Made by a program: the position numbers and the translations under genes. This document shows positions 35,530 to 47,538 of a stretch of DNA of 64,000 nucleotides, piece after piece (the first letter of the stretch is position 1; each line of letters begins with the position of its first letter). The DNA is from Dichomitus squalens LYAD-421 SS1. Lineage: Eukaryota; Basidiomycota; Agaricomycetes; Polyporales; Polyporaceae. The notes beneath the pieces were generated by a model, which did no database searches, was not told where the DNA came from, and saw only the letters and a program-made list of their open reading frames with translations. The stretch spans positions 846,725-910,724 of the forward strand of contig NW_006766887.1 of NCBI RefSeq assembly GCF_000275845.1, in the 5' to 3' direction.

Positions 35530-36300
35530 ACGGCCTCGTCCCGAAATCGAGCGTGAGCGCGGCGAGGCACACCTTTCCTGTGGCCCTCCAGGATGGCTCG
35601 CTCGGATTGGCGGAGACGGCTGAGCGATGCTATTGGTCGGCGGTTGCCGCGCGAGCTCGTAGGAGGTTTTGTCGCACGGGCGAGTCGGTGCTCACCCACA
35701 CACGTATGCACATCTGTACGAACAGTCGCAGAAGAAGGCGGGGAGTCATGTACGGTACCTAGAGCAGAGAAAGACATCCAACATGTGTTTGTATGCCTGT
35801 CGCCCGCCCGCGACGGCGATTGGCCGCGTCGAGTGGGAGGTAGTCAGTCGCGCTGATTCAGATCTGTGCTGTACGCATGATGAATGTCCGTGGCACGGCC
35901 CACGGCAAAGGCGACTGCCACGGTCCCTCTCTTTTCCCATTTGCCAGTCCGGCTCTCATCCACGAACCAGCAGCGCGGCACCGCTGACCATACACCGGTC
36001 TGAGAACATCGTGACCTGAATTCCAGACAGTCAGCTCGGGCTATAAAACCAAGCCTAAAGCTTGCCACGCCCAGGGTCCCACCGCTCGCCGTCATCGCTG
36101 CTGCGCCACCACGCACGCCTTGCTGGCCGACCCACGCGTCCGCTCCTGTATCTCTCCCCCTTGCTGTCTCGACTCTCCGCGTCACGTCCACCGCGGCTGC
36201 TACGACGCGTTTGTGATCTACCCTTGCCTGGTCGACCGCGACTCGCGCGTTTTTGTGCCTACGTTTGCACTATCGTTCACCGAAATCGGTCCAAGAGGGC
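35530..36300. other. Intergenic region before the mitoferrin gene
   Basis: This contains the HPT1 3' UTR and the promoter of the carrier gene (GCTATAAAACC near 36040 looks like a TATA element). No gene was recognised. Confidence 0.5.
36038..36050 (+). promoter_or_regulatory. Candidate TATA box of the mitoferrin gene
   Basis: The sequence CTATAAAACC lies about 260 bp upstream of the ATG, leaving room for a 5' UTR. The assignment rests on motif and position only. Confidence 0.4.
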
Positions 36301-37926
36301 ATGGCAGAACACATGCCTGAGCATCTCGAAGAGATCGAGTATGAGGGTCTCTCGCCCAATGCGGGCCTTGGGGTGCGTTTCCCCGTGCTTTCGAAAGTGA
36401 AAGGAAGCGATACTGACACAGGGAACGGCACAGGTCAACATGGCTGCGGGAGCCCTGGTGAGTACATTACCAGCCGAGCACTCCAGAGCGAAGAACATTA
36501 GCTATCAGGAGAAGCGGAGACGAGTTTGTTCGCTGAACAGTAACGTTTTCAGGCAGGCATCACGGAGCACGCAGTCATGTTTCCGGTGGACAGCATAAAA
36601 GTGCGTGTCCCGCCCGCCCTCACAGGATCCTGCCCGATTTCTTGCTCAACATGCGTCTGACACGTACGCGCCCGTACGGCCCAACAGACCCGCATGCAGG
36701 TGTTCGCGACGTCCCCAGCGGCGGTGTACACGGGCGTCGGAAACGCGTTCACGCGGATATCATCGACGGAGGGCATGCGCGCCCTCTGGCGCGGGGTCTC
36801 GTCGGTCATCATGGGCGCGGGGCCCGCACACGCGGTGCACTTCGGCGCGTACGAGATGGTGAAGGAGTTCGCGGGTGGGAACGTGGAGGGTGCGCAGAAC
36901 CAGTGGATAGCAACTTGTGCGTGCAGTCGTCTCTCGCGGACCTCCATGTTCTTCGCGCATGGGGGCACTGACTTTGCGTTTCTCTCGGCATCCTACATTT
37001 TCTGACTTGACTGTGTCGGAACACCTGGGGCCTCCTATCAACGAACGCCGCCGCCGAATGTCCGGAACGCATGCGCACGCGCCTCAAAACGCACGTCATG
37101 ACGACGTCTAATTGCTGCGCCATGAACAGCAATAGCAGGCGCGTCCGCGACGGTCGCGAGCGACGCGCTCATGAATCCCTTTGACGGTGAGATGCCCGCC
37201 TCCTCTCGCGTAACCGTACATCCGACCCTGTTTCTCCCTACCCCCGCTTCCCTGGCCTTCGCCGTCCCGCCCATGCCCATGCAAACGTCCACGCCTATGC
37301 ATCGCGCGCACGCATGACCCCAAACGCGATCGGTGCCTTCCCCCACAGTGATCAAGCAGCGCATGCAGCTGCACAAGTCAAACTACCGCTCTGCATACGA
37401 GTGCGCCAAGACCGTGTACCGCGCCGAGGGCCTCGGCGCGTTCTACGTCTCCTACCCGACGACGCTCACCATGACCGTGCCCTTCACCGCGGTCCAGTTT
37501 ACGGTGTACGAGCAGCTCAAGACGCTCCTCAACCCGCAGGGCGCGTACTCGCCCTCGACGCACATCGTTGCGGGAGGCCTCGCCGGCGCCGTTGCGGGCG
37601 CGGTGACGACCCCGCTCGACGTCGCGAAGACGGTCCTCCAGACGCGCGGGTCGAGCCACGACGCGGAGATCCGACGCTGCAGGGGCCTCTTCGACGCGGC
37701 GCGCATCATCTGGACGCGCGACGGCGCGAAGGGCTTCCTGCGCGGGCTCTCGCCGCGCGTGCTGACGTTCATGCCGAGCAACGCGCTCTGCTGGCTGTCG
37801 TACGAGTTCTTCAGTGCGTCTTTCTTCGCTCGCTTCTGTGCCCGGTCGGGAAGAGTGCTGATGGCGTGCTCTTCCTACCTTTTTTGTCTCGTCGCGTTTG
37901 CAGAGGCGGCGATACGGGACCATTGA
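36301..37926 (+). CDS. MRS4: Mitoferrin-like mitochondrial carrier (Mrs3/Mrs4 type)
   Basis: Inner-membrane solute carrier; the Mrs3/4 class imports iron into mitochondria. Three carrier repeats are visible, with signature motifs FPVDSIKTR, NPFDVIKQR and TPLDVAKTV. The first repeat is preceded by a 24 nt exon (36434-36457, VNMAAGAL) that completes AAGALAGITEHAVMFP. Further support is SSTEGMRALWRGVSSVIMGA with HAVHFGAYE, and TVYRAEGLGAFYVSYPTTLT with PFTAVQFTVYE. The last exon adds AAIRDH and a stop at 37924-37926. About 300 aa. The choice of mitoferrin over related carriers rests on the HAVHFGAYE and MTVPFTAVQF context. Confidence 0.88.
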
Positions 37927-38404
37927 TGAGCTGACGCGCCGCTGCCCCGAGCCCCTGCCGCTTCGACGCGTCTCTTCAGGGTGCAATCCGTTCAGCACGC
38001 ACGCATGCAGTCGCATGATACTCAATATTGGACTGTGGTTTGGAGCTTGCAGAGTGTCGTGGGCGTGGTCGATGGAGGAATGCGGGGACAAGGACGCCAC
38101 GCTGCTACACCCTCGCCCTTCCGCCTTTCTCTCTGCAGCTCTGCAGTCGTGCTGAGCACCGGCGCCAGCCCCTTTCTGTCTACGAACTACCCTTACATGT
38201 CTTGGTTGTAATTGCGTCTTTGGGATCAGGAGACTAGTAGTCGACACATGTTAATGCGATGATGAAGACGAGACGACGCGTCATGCTTGTCGACGTTGCA
38301 TTTATTATGGTCTAGAAATTCTACGAGATTACAGCATGAAAGACGGTCGCTCAGGGAACTAGAACTACATATGCTCTGCTACCAAGAACTGCGTTCAAGA
38401 GAAT
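37927..38404. other. Convergent 3' region between mitoferrin and P450
   Basis: 3' UTRs of both genes. Nothing else was recognised. Confidence 0.5.
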
Positions 38405-40648
38405 CTAGATCAACGTGGTGGACAGAGCGGCCTGGATGAGGGACTCGACGTTCTCGCGGCGCGGGGTGATGGAGCACTTGAATGGCTTGGGGTGCCTGCA
38501 CAGTCCCGTTAGTGAGCCGTAGTCTGGAGAGACAGCGGTGAAGGATGCTTGCCTGAACACACCGCCGTTGAACTCCACGTCGGGCAGGATCGGTTCGCCG
38601 CTGCTGTCGGTGATGGGTGCGATATCGAAGCACGCCATGATCGACGAGAAGGTGAGGAAGAGGGACTGGTCCGCGAAGTGCATCCCGGGGCAGCGCCTGA
38701 GGGGAGAGGCGGGGCCCGCACGGTCAGAGTCTGACGGCAGTCGCGTGTCTCAGTCACAAGCGGAACCATACCGTCTTCCGAAGCCGAACGCGTAGTTGTC
38801 CGTGTCCATCAGCCGGAGGCGTTCGGGGTCCTTCTCGAGCTCGAAGCGTTCGGGGAAGAACTTCTCCGGGTCGGGGTACAGCTTCTCGTCGTGGAGACAG
38901 GCCCTGGAGCGGGGTTACCTCTATCGCACGCGGCAAGCTGGGATCGCATCAAACACGTACCACATGTTTCCCACGCACTAGAGTGAGAGATGTGAGCAAG
39001 CATGGGACATACGCCGGGTGCACGGATGCTCACCATCGTTCCTTCCTCAAGCTGGTATTCGCGGTACTTGTCGGGCTGAATCAACCTGTGGGGCGGCGCT
39101 GCGAGAGGAGTCACCGCGGTCAAACTTCGATGTTTGCGGCTCAACTGTTGAAGGCACCCACTCAAGGGGACGGGCACGCCCCACCGGAGGACCTCTTTGA
39201 TAATGCAATCCACATAGGGCAGTTGCGGCCTGTCCGCCCAGGTAGGCAAACGGTCTGTTCCGACCACGCTGTCGATCTGCTTCTGCGCTTTCTTCAGGAC
39301 GTGAGGGTTGTGCACGAGCGCGAGGATGAGAATCGTGTTGGAGACCACGGTCTGTTTTCGTGTTCAGTATCGCCGCGGTCAAACCTTGTTAGGCTACGCA
39401 TACCGTGTCCGAACCCGCTGGTAGCGGAAAGCACATGTCAGTGACCCATACAAGCGCACGAGAGACGATACGGCAATACTTACGTCCATATAGAGACGTG
39501 GCCAGCCACTTGACCCGATCCTCCGTCTCTGCATCGACGGAGACGTTGCCATGATCGTCCAGCAAGAGATTGCCGCAGAACGAATTTTGCTTCAGGTCGG
39601 AGTCCTACGGCCAAATATCAGTTTGCCGGACACAAGTCACAGGACCGAGCGGTCTCGTACGGGGAGGGACTTGAACATGTCGAACGGCTTGTCCACCCAG
39701 ACGGCAAGCTTGCTCTTCCAGGTCGCCGCAGTTTTCTGGAAGCCCAGCCAGGGAATGTGGCGCACTGTGGAAAGTCTCGGTGACAGATCGCAGGGCACTC
39801 CGTTGGGTGGGTGACGTACGCAATGGGAAGAAGTCGACGGACCAGGCCTCGCCCATGGCGCGAGCGGAGGCAACCATAAACTCCTCCGCATCCGCGATGT
39901 ACGGGTCGTTTTTCAGCGTCGTATGGTACCCATAGACAGTCGTAAGGATTAGGGAACCTGCGTATCTGTATGCGTCGCGTCATTAAATACGTCCATGCAA
40001 TCAAATTCGCGGTTGAATGCTAGCCTCTTGAAGTGAGTGAGATGCGACTGAGGTTCCTCCAGCAGGTTGGAGAGAAGCAAATGCGTCTCTCTCGCAACAG
40101 CCGGCTGCCACTTCTCGAGTGCGCTGAAACCAAGGGCCTGGTTCATCAGCTTCCGTTCAAGCTTAAACTTGTCCCCGTATTTGGTCAGCGGGACGATATT
40201 GCCAAACCCGGCGCTGTCACGAACCAGCCTCAGTACGGAGGCGGCGTTATGTTGGGCTGTGAGGAAATCACGTACAGCTCGCAAGCCATTACGAAGTGGG
40301 CACGATCAGAGTATATCGCGCCGCGCTTGTGGAGGAGTTCGTTGACGGCTTCGGGACTGTTTAGGAAGAGGAGGCGGAACCCAAACATTTTGAGGTAAAT
40401 CATGTCTCCTGGATTAGCTCCGTCAGAAAGGCCGTCGATCCCAGCATAAGTTTGGGTGACCACTCGCCATATCCCTTTCCCCATTGCCAGGCCCTCCGCC
40501 ACATTTCGTGCGGGGTCATATCCATCGCGTTGCCAAGAACAGGCAGACCAGGAGGACCAGGGGGCAGCGAAAGCTTGCGTTGCCGCGAGGCATAAACCGC
40601 CGCCACCCCAAAGAGCAGCACGGCGGCCCAAACCATCGTTGTCGACAT
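38405..40648 (-). CDS. Cytochrome P450 monooxygenase
   Basis: Membrane-bound heme monooxygenase of the large basidiomycete group usually annotated as O-methylsterigmatocystin oxidoreductase-like. The N-terminal anchor MSTTMVWAAVLLFGVAAVY is followed by a proline hinge, PPGPPGLPVLGN. KFKLERKLMNQALG lies in the C-helix region. The I-helix region carries AGSDT. The ExxR of helix K is KEVLRW. The PERF-like motif is FFPERFEL, and the heme loop reads FGFGRR then CPGMHFAD across an intron, giving the Cys ligand. The C-terminus ends at about 38405. At least ten introns; about 515 aa. All signature motifs are intact. It lies 1.6 kb downstream of, and on the same strand as, a UbiA prenyltransferase. 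Confidence 0.9.
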
Positions 40649-42204
40649 TGTGGGTAGGTTCAGTCAAAGGGACGAAGAGAAGGTTTCCTGACGCACGGTC
40701 TGCCGAAAGTTAGTAACATATATCGCCGCCGCTGGTGCGAGGACGCGCATTTTGCGAGTGGGACGACATTTTTGCGACTGCGAGTCCAACGGGACGGCCG
40801 TGGAGAGTGTAACATATCTGCCACCGGTGTCTCCGAGACCACTGAACGCCCCGCGAGGACGATCTGACACCACTGAGCCGCAGCGTCTCCGATGCGCTTG
40901 TGCCTAGAGCGCACAGTAAACGCCTCGCAGCTTCGTACTACAGTGTGTGGGAAGGACAGCAGGATGAGCTCCTCGCCAAGGCTGGTTAGAGCACAAGCAT
41001 GGCGGCTAAGTCGAAGAATTGCCAATCGGCAACAACAGCCACTGCTAGGTCGAAAGAATCCAGGGGTGGATCTCGCCCATCCGAGCCATGGTACGACCAA
41101 AGAGGAGGATTCGCATGCCATGAACGACGGTTTCGATCTTACTAGAGCCTTGGGCTGCTGTGGTGTTGAACTAAGATTAACTCGAGACATTGTTGGCACG
41201 TACTTGAGAAGAGAGAACACGAACTTGTGCCTGTTGCGACGAGCCCTTAGCACCTTCGCTTTCGCTGCTATACGGTATGTAGCGTCTCTGGCAATTGTCC
41301 CCGAACGAGGAAGCCGACGTTGGCGCAGATCGAGCGCAATGCACTGGCACCGCTGACAGGTGTTTGCGGATGTCATGCCCGATTCCGTCGAAGCGCTTCG
41401 CTTGCATCATTCTAGAGCTGAAGCGCTGACCTCCCTCCCTTTCTTCGCCATGCATTTCAAAAGCAGCCACTGCGAGTCTATCTGAAATTCCCTCGATATC
41501 ATCGGAGAGCGTAGCTTGAGTAATGCGCTCTTGGTCAGATGAACTCGAGGATGCCGTCCCCTACGGACCACGATTTTCATTGCTCCATCGTTTGCCTTCG
41601 AATCCGATCCGCGGCCGGATGAAACATGCCTAATTGATAGGTTTATTCCGAATCGGAGACAGAAATGACGTGCTCATCGACACGACTTACGTTGTTCCTC
41701 CTGCTAGCACGTCTGTTGAAGGCGGTCGGGCGAGTTCGACGACGCTTGCTGGCACCTCCCCCGCGCGCATCACGTGACTAACGTCAACCTGAGCTCCCGT
41801 GTTCGACAAGATCACTTCTCGTTCAAAATTACTGTCGCACTTGATACAGCATTGTGTCACACTGCGAAGTGAGATCTCGTTGCCATCCCGTTCCAGTCCT
41901 TTGTCACAGCCTGCGATGTGCATGGGCGTCACTGCAACGGGCATTGGTAGGCAATCGACTTTGCAAAGAGTCATCCACCTTTACTCAAATCAACGGGTCA
42001 AATAATCGCAATAGACCCTCGAAACAACAGCGTAGGCTCTGGTAAGAAAAGAACATCTATTTATATTCGTGACATTATAACATGTAAGACAAGGTGGAAT
42101 TTAAAGATGGGTACAACTTGAAAGAGACGAGGCTCAGGTGCGGGGAGTGTTGGCAGGTATTGGGAGAATGTGAATGTCAGAAGGCCCTAGATATTGTTCC
42201 AAAA
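40649..42204. other. Gene-poor spacer between P450 and UbiA gene
   Basis: About 1.55 kb. A minus-strand frame of about 240 codons (40660-41376) and overlapping plus-strand frames exist. They have no recognisable domain and no typical splice structure. It presumably contains the P450 promoter and the UbiA 3' UTR. Confidence 0.4.
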
Positions 42205-43517
42205 TCACAGCGAGATAAGCCCGACCGCAGCGGCGTAGTCTGCCGCCATCCCCGCCCAAACCAGAAAGCCAACGAGGGTACCGTTCGTCTATACGTGACG
42301 GCCGTAGCTTCAACAAATGTCGCGCACATAACGATAGCTGGTCGCTCACCTTGAACGCCTGCCAGCATTGTTCCCCGTTGTCGAAGTCGATAGTGAGCAT
42401 CTGCTTGGCAAAGCAAGCGGCAGCCCCTCCGACGGTGATAGTGTAGTACAGCCAGCCAGCCTCGGTGATGACCCCCGCGTAAACGAGCGAAGCGACGAAG
42501 CAGGCGGCAAAAAAGGATAGGATAGGGCGGATCCAATCTCCAAACAGGACCGCAGTGGACTTCACACCGGCCTTGATGTCGTCGCGGCGGTCTTGACAGG
42601 CGTAGATGGTGTCGTAGTAGATAGTCCAGCTGTGCACTTTGCTTCAGCAAATTACCGATGCTATCGGAACGGTAGGTGCTCACCAGACACCGCCGAAGTA
42701 CAAGACGACCGCAGCATCAATGTCAGAATAGCCGCGGATGGAGACCCAGGCGGTGGGCAGACCCCACGTCATAGCGAGGCCTACGACCCGTGTTAGTACG
42801 CGATGGACTACTTCGATGATGTAAGACGGCGTACCAAGGATAGCTTGCGGCCAGTGCGTGAATCTCTTCATGAGAGGGTAGATGAGGTCAACGATGTAGA
42901 GCCCCACGAGACCGACTTTGAACCTGTCCAGAAGGTATGAGTATGCTTCGATGTCCTGCAAGGCAAGCAACGACGCACGCTTCGTCTCCGGCAAGTGTGA
43001 GAAGGTAGTAGAGAACGGCGTAGTGTGCGGCGAATAGCGCTAAGGCGCCAGTCATAGATATCGCACCGCTTGCCAGGGGTCTGCTCTTCGATCGCTCTAG
43101 CAAAACGTCCAGGCCAATGAGCACGGTCCCTCCGACGTAGGATTGACCGACCCCACTACCCACCAACTTGACGATCGAACTCAACGTCGCAAATGTCGTT
43201 CCAGCAACACCCGGCGCCATGGCGCAACGTGCCACCGAGGGCATAGAGGAGTATCATAGCACAAACGGTAGTTATTTCGAGATCCTCGGTCCGCGCGCAC
43301 AACATGACACCCCAGGCTATGGGCGAAGCTCCGTCAGACGAAGCCCAGATACCGACAGAACATGCCTACCACTGGGCCAGAAGATGAGGTCGGACCCCGC
43401 TGGGAATTTGTGCAGCCGGGTGAGGCGGAAGTAGGCCCATGCCGTGGATGCGAAGGTCTGCGGCGACCGTTTGGCCTGGACCTGCTTTTTCTCGAGGAGG
43501 GGCTGGTTGCTCGCCAT
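42205..43517 (-). CDS. UbiA-family aromatic polyprenyltransferase
   Basis: Integral-membrane Mg2+-dependent prenyltransferase. The start at 43517 gives MASNQPLLEKKQVQAKRSP, then AYFRLTRLHKFPAGSDLIFW. The first Asp-rich motif NDICDVEFD is at 43174-43200 (in CCWNDICDVEFDRQV), followed after an intron by ERSKSRPLASGAIS. Next are GLYIVDLIYPLMKRFTHWPQ and the second Asp-rich segment YDTIYACQDRRDD with IKAGVKSTAVLFG. The C-terminus is NGTLVGFLVWAGMAADYAAA, ending with TGA at 42205-42207. Seven or so exons; about 320 aa. There is no mitochondrial-type presequence, unlike most Coq2 proteins. A role in meroterpenoid-type secondary metabolism is therefore as plausible as ubiquinone synthesis; the substrate is unknown. 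Confidence 0.85.
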
Positions 43518-44618
43518 GATTCGGATGGGGTGAGCTGCAGAGCTTCGAAGGTTCCGCATAACGCTCACAATGAGATCCCATAAGTATGGGGAAAGGCATA
43601 GCATCAGACCCTGCACATTACGTGTGCGAGGGCAAGGCGCATGCGCGACGAACCACTGGGGACGGAGACCTATCTTGACGCTGCTGCCTCTGATCCTCGC
43701 CCCAGAACTCAGCGACGCCACCGAGAGTAAATCGGAACGCGCGACTTGCTCCGGTACATACGCAGTAGCGAGATGCTGACTGACGAAGCGGAGAAGGTCC
43801 TGGCAGCTCTATGTCCCTCGGCCACAGTCGGTGCGTGATGCTTGTTGCTACTCGGGCTGCATTCCAAGAGGCGCAGGAGCAAAGTCTTACGATGCTTCAT
43901 ATACGACGGTAGAGCGGTGTCATGCAGGCGCACATCACACGGGCCCAAGCCACTAGGATCAGCCTGGAGTCATGATGAGCGCATCATCACCGTCGATCGG
44001 CGGCTTAAACCGGGCGAGGCGGTCGTATGATTTTGTTTTGCATAATATAACACGAGCTGCGATGCGTCTGCAGGAGCACGTTAGCGAAAAGCTCGGCAGA
44101 CTGCAGGTCGCTGTTGGGTAGAGAAGCCGGTTCTCCCCAAGGAGCTGAAGGGCCGGCTGTGCTAGACAGTCGACATGACCGTGCATATGTGGAGAAATTG
44201 ACGGGTCCCGGAGCGAAATGCCAATTCCGAAGCACGTCAAGCGGTATTTCTGATAGCGCTAGAGGACAGTCCACCGGTTGATTGAAACTGAATAGATATC
44301 GTGGCCTTCAATCTTAGTCCAAAACACATTCATCTGCTACTGGGGAGAATGTTTCTAATTAGTTGTGCATCATGAAGCCTGAACTAACTTACCTCTGCGT
44401 GCGATCGTCCAACATCGGTGGCACGTTGGAACGCGATTGGAAGCATCCTAGTGGCGATACAACGGTGGCGGAAGCAAGGGGGCGGCGGGCCACATGGTAC
44501 GATGCGTACAACATGAATGAAATCAAGGTGATACTGTACAAGTGAGTCATCTCCAGATGCAAGTGTGAAATACTGATGTCCGAGAAAAGAGACGTGCGGC
44601 TATAGGTCTAGCAGGGCA
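43518..44618. other. Intergenic region between UbiA gene and TAF10
   Basis: About 1.1 kb holding the UbiA promoter and the TAF10 3' UTR. Short frames (for example an ATG near 43774 opening MLTDEAEKVLAALCPSATVG) are not recognisable. Confidence 0.4.
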
Positions 44619-45374
44619 TTACATATAGAACTCCGGCTTGCGCGAATTGATGCCATACTCGGCGAGGGCAGCGCTCAAGTCGTCCATCGTTAGCGTCGTC
44701 TTCGTTTTGTCCTGTGGCGCACCACCACCACAGTCAGCAAGTCATGGATTATCCGAAAGACAAGGTTCGCGCTCACCCGTGCAGACGCAGTTCCGGACGG
44801 CTGGTTGGCGCGAGAGCGGCCCCCGGCAGCGTTCGCGCGTATACGAGCATGCTGATACGCGTCTGCGGCAATATCTGACACGAATTTTTGCGCTGCCAGT
44901 GACAGGAGCCGCTTGCTGTATCATATGCAGAGCCAAATATGGTGTTCGATTGAACACGGTCGAGTGCTTGTATGCACAATAGTACTCACAGTCTGACATC
45001 CTCACATTCAAACCCTACTCGTTGTAGGTAGTACTCAGTAACCTCGTTGGGTATCTGCGCTCTCACAAGTTAACACACCAGAGCACGGGCGCGAGAGCAT
45101 CTCCTGTGCACCACGGCAGTCATACGATAGCGGATGTTTTACGTACCAACGGCTCATACTCGTCAAGCATGAGCAAAAACTCTGCCAGAGTCTTATCCTT
45201 TCGTGCCTCCTCAGACAATTGTGCTGCTGTGGCCGGACGAGAGGGTTGTGTTGTACTAGGTCCCGGTTGCGTGAAGTCCGGAGTCGACTGTGGGTGTGGC
45301 GACGGAGCAGAAGGAGTCGGGGTAGCAGTATAGTAGGCAGAGTTCTGGGATTGATCTTGGAATGGTGTAGACAT
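44619..45374 (-). CDS. TAF10: TAF10, shared TFIID and SAGA subunit
   Basis: Histone-fold subunit of TFIID and SAGA. The start at 45374 gives MSTPFQDQSQ and a low-complexity Pro/Ser/Thr N-terminus. The conserved TAF10 core begins KTLAEFLLMLDEYEPL, continues in the next exon IPNEVTEYYLQRVGFECEDV, then KRLLSLAAQKFVSDIAADAY with QHARIRAN. The last exon is LTMDDLSAALAEYGINSRKP, ending EFYM and a stop at 44619-44621. An in-frame upstream ATG at 45461 exists, but the downstream start fits the family better. About 200 aa, four exons. Confidence 0.95.
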
Positions 45375-45943
45375 GGTTGATGCAACGTTCGTTATAGGGA
45401 GCAGGAGAGCGGCTGAGAGTCGTGGTCGACGACGCGGATGCGAGTCCACCGCACGGAACACGGCTCATTTAGCGCCCGTATCGGAGATCCGGCCGGCGTT
45501 TACTCTACGATCTCCATAAATTTCGCGCGTCTCAGTTCGTCCACGTCCCTCCCTCTTCTCTCATTATTACACCTGCCAAGGCTCGAAAGTCAGTTGTAAG
45601 TGCCATATGTTTGGGATCAAGCGAATACCTTCTTCTTCCTGGTGTTCTGTTATGATGTTTGAGGCATTTGGCTTTAGCAGGACATTCCTGCGCTGCAGAA
45701 ACCTATCTCAGCTACCTTCGGGTCCCCCGCTTTGGCGGGAGGGTCCGCTTTTTCTGAACCATTAACTGCCTTTACGTACAGTTCGAGCACATCGTACTGA
45801 CTGACATGCTTCATCCACAGGTCGTACTATGAAGCGCTGCTGAAGAAGTCGACCGGAGCATCCTCCTCCCACTATGTTATTCTTCCTATTCCTAGCACGA
45901 GCACAAATACATGGCAATTATACATCCTCCTCTCGTGTGGCCC
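45375..45943. other. Spacer with TAF10 promoter and a possible small spliced frame
   Basis: The TAF10 upstream region lies on the left. On the plus strand, a potential exon (about 45681-45779, DIPALQKPISATFGSP) and a second one (about 45823 onward, SYYEALLKKSTG) are bordered by plausible GT/AG sites. No ATG can be assigned and no family is recognised. Confidence 0.3.
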
Positions 45944-47538
45944 TCACTGGACCCTATCGACCTTCTCGACGCCCTCCGGTAGCACATACTTGCCTTGTCG
46001 GCGGACCTGTGCCAGGGCAGTCGGTCAATGTGGTATCGCAGTCGACAGACTGAACTCGCCCACCTCGTCGAATGTCTCCATTATGATAATAGTTTTCTCA
46101 TGCGTCCACAGGTCGCTTTCAATCTTCCCCGCTTTGATGCACCTCGCGACCTCGTCCGCCTCAAAGTGCCAGCCTCCACCTACATAGCTGAACGATCGTG
46201 TCTCCTCGCGCACCACGTTCCCGCCTGGGCCGTCGAAGTATTCGACGGTGAACGACGGCGGGCGGAAGATCGGTGTGGCGACCTTGATGTTGCCCTTCTT
46301 GTATCGAATGACGGCTCCGAAGTGGGCAGTCTGGGCGATCATGCTGCAGCTGAGGATCGCCTGGGCCTTGAGGTGCTCGGTGAAGTTGACCGTCCAGCTG
46401 GTGGACGCGTCGACGTCGGTGATGGTGGACTTGAGGATGGAGCCAGTAACACTGGTTGGTCTGGCGTTCTTGTTGGACGGGTGCTCGTAGAGCGCAAGCA
46501 TGGCCTCGACGACTGCAGTTCAGACACTCCCGTTGCCGCAGCATGTGCAGAGTGTACTCACCCAGAACATGGGGTAGGGGCCGCTGCAAGGGCGATCATA
46601 TGAGCTCATTGGCTGTGGTTGTGCTCAAAGCTGGAGATGACTAACAGATCTAGAAGTGCACCTCCACCCAGCTTCGGGTCAAGCATCCTATGGTTCAAGG
46701 GCTTGTCTGCGTGTGTCGTGGGTCAAAATCTTGTTATTCTGTTATTCAAGCAATAGTCATGCAAGACGTACCTTCGATATGGAAGTCGGCGGACAAGTCA
46801 GCGTGCAGGACCACCGGGTCACCAAGGGTGCCCTCCTCAGCGATCTTCTTCAGCTCCAAAGTGAGCGGGTGAAAGCGCGTCCATAACGCCTCCATGAAGA
46901 ATAGCTTCTTCTCTTTTGCGAGTTTGATCAGGGATTTCGTCTCCGCTGCGTTGGAGGTGGTCGCCTTCTCGCACAGGACGTGCTTTCCGGCATTCAACGC
47001 TTCAACCGCGTTCTCGTAGTGAAGGGTATGGGGAGTTCCTGATGGTGGAATTGAGAACTCGCCTTGGAGGTTCTGCCTCCCATGTAGCCCTCACTCACCA
47101 ATATAGACCGCATCCACATTCTGGCGGTCAGTCTCAGCGGGAAGTTGACTGAGGGCCATTACCCCAACCCACTCACCTTGTCGGCGAAGACTTCTGCGTA
47201 GCTACCGTACGCCTTGACGTTGTTGTCCCCGTTGATGTACGCGTCGATGAATTTCTGAGCACTCTCCGTGCTTCGGGAGCCAACAGCCACGACTTTATGC
47301 GCGACATCCGTGACGTCCCGACTGCATCGTAGAGGTACACCGGTTCAATCGAGAGTCCTCCCCGCTCGGAATATGAATATATAGCACGCACCTCGCTGGG
47401 TCAACGAGGAGATCCTGGTACCACAGCCCAACACTAGTCAGAGGTGTGTGTTCTCTGACACACTCCGAGACGTACCTTCACAAATTCCATAGCGATCCTG
47501 CCGGTGGAAATGATGCCCCATCGCAGTTCGAAGGCCAT
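45944..47538 (-). CDS. Gfo/Idh/MocA-family oxidoreductase (dihydrodiol or xylose dehydrogenase-like)
   Basis: NAD(P)-dependent dehydrogenase. The start at 47538 gives MAFELRWGIISTGRIAMEFV, the Rossmann nucleotide-binding opening with the family's GIISTGRIA pattern. Next are VVAVGSRSTESAQKFIDAY, the NVDAVYI strand, and the hallmark EALNAGKHVLCEKATTSN (Glu-Lys-Pro type motif as EKA). FFMEALWTRFHP follows, then GGGALLDLGPYPMFW and a C-terminal beta domain (SFTVEYFDGPGGNVV, HFEADEVARCIKAGK). The last exon ends EGVEKVDRVQ with a stop at 45944-45946. About 380 aa in about eight exons. The pattern matches fungal trans-1,2-dihydrobenzene-1,2-diol dehydrogenase / NADP-xylose dehydrogenase annotations; the substrate is not determined. 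Confidence 0.88.

Noticed and set aside
40660..41376. A 238-codon minus-strand open frame upstream of the P450
   Set aside because: It has no recognisable domain, a composition unlike its neighbours, no splice signals consistent with a real gene, and long overlapping frames on the other strand. It is treated as spacer.
43080..43250. UbiA gene thought to be a pseudogene because the first Asp-rich motif seemed missing and the frame shifted
   Set aside because: Adding introns of about 55-70 nt restores NDICDVEFD, the join to ERSKSRPLASG, and the later GLYIVDLIYP segment in frame, so the gene appears intact.
45640..45770. C/D-box snoRNA suggested by ATGATGT and CTGA
   Set aside because: The spacing of about 110 nt is too long, there is no terminal stem, and no second box pair was found.
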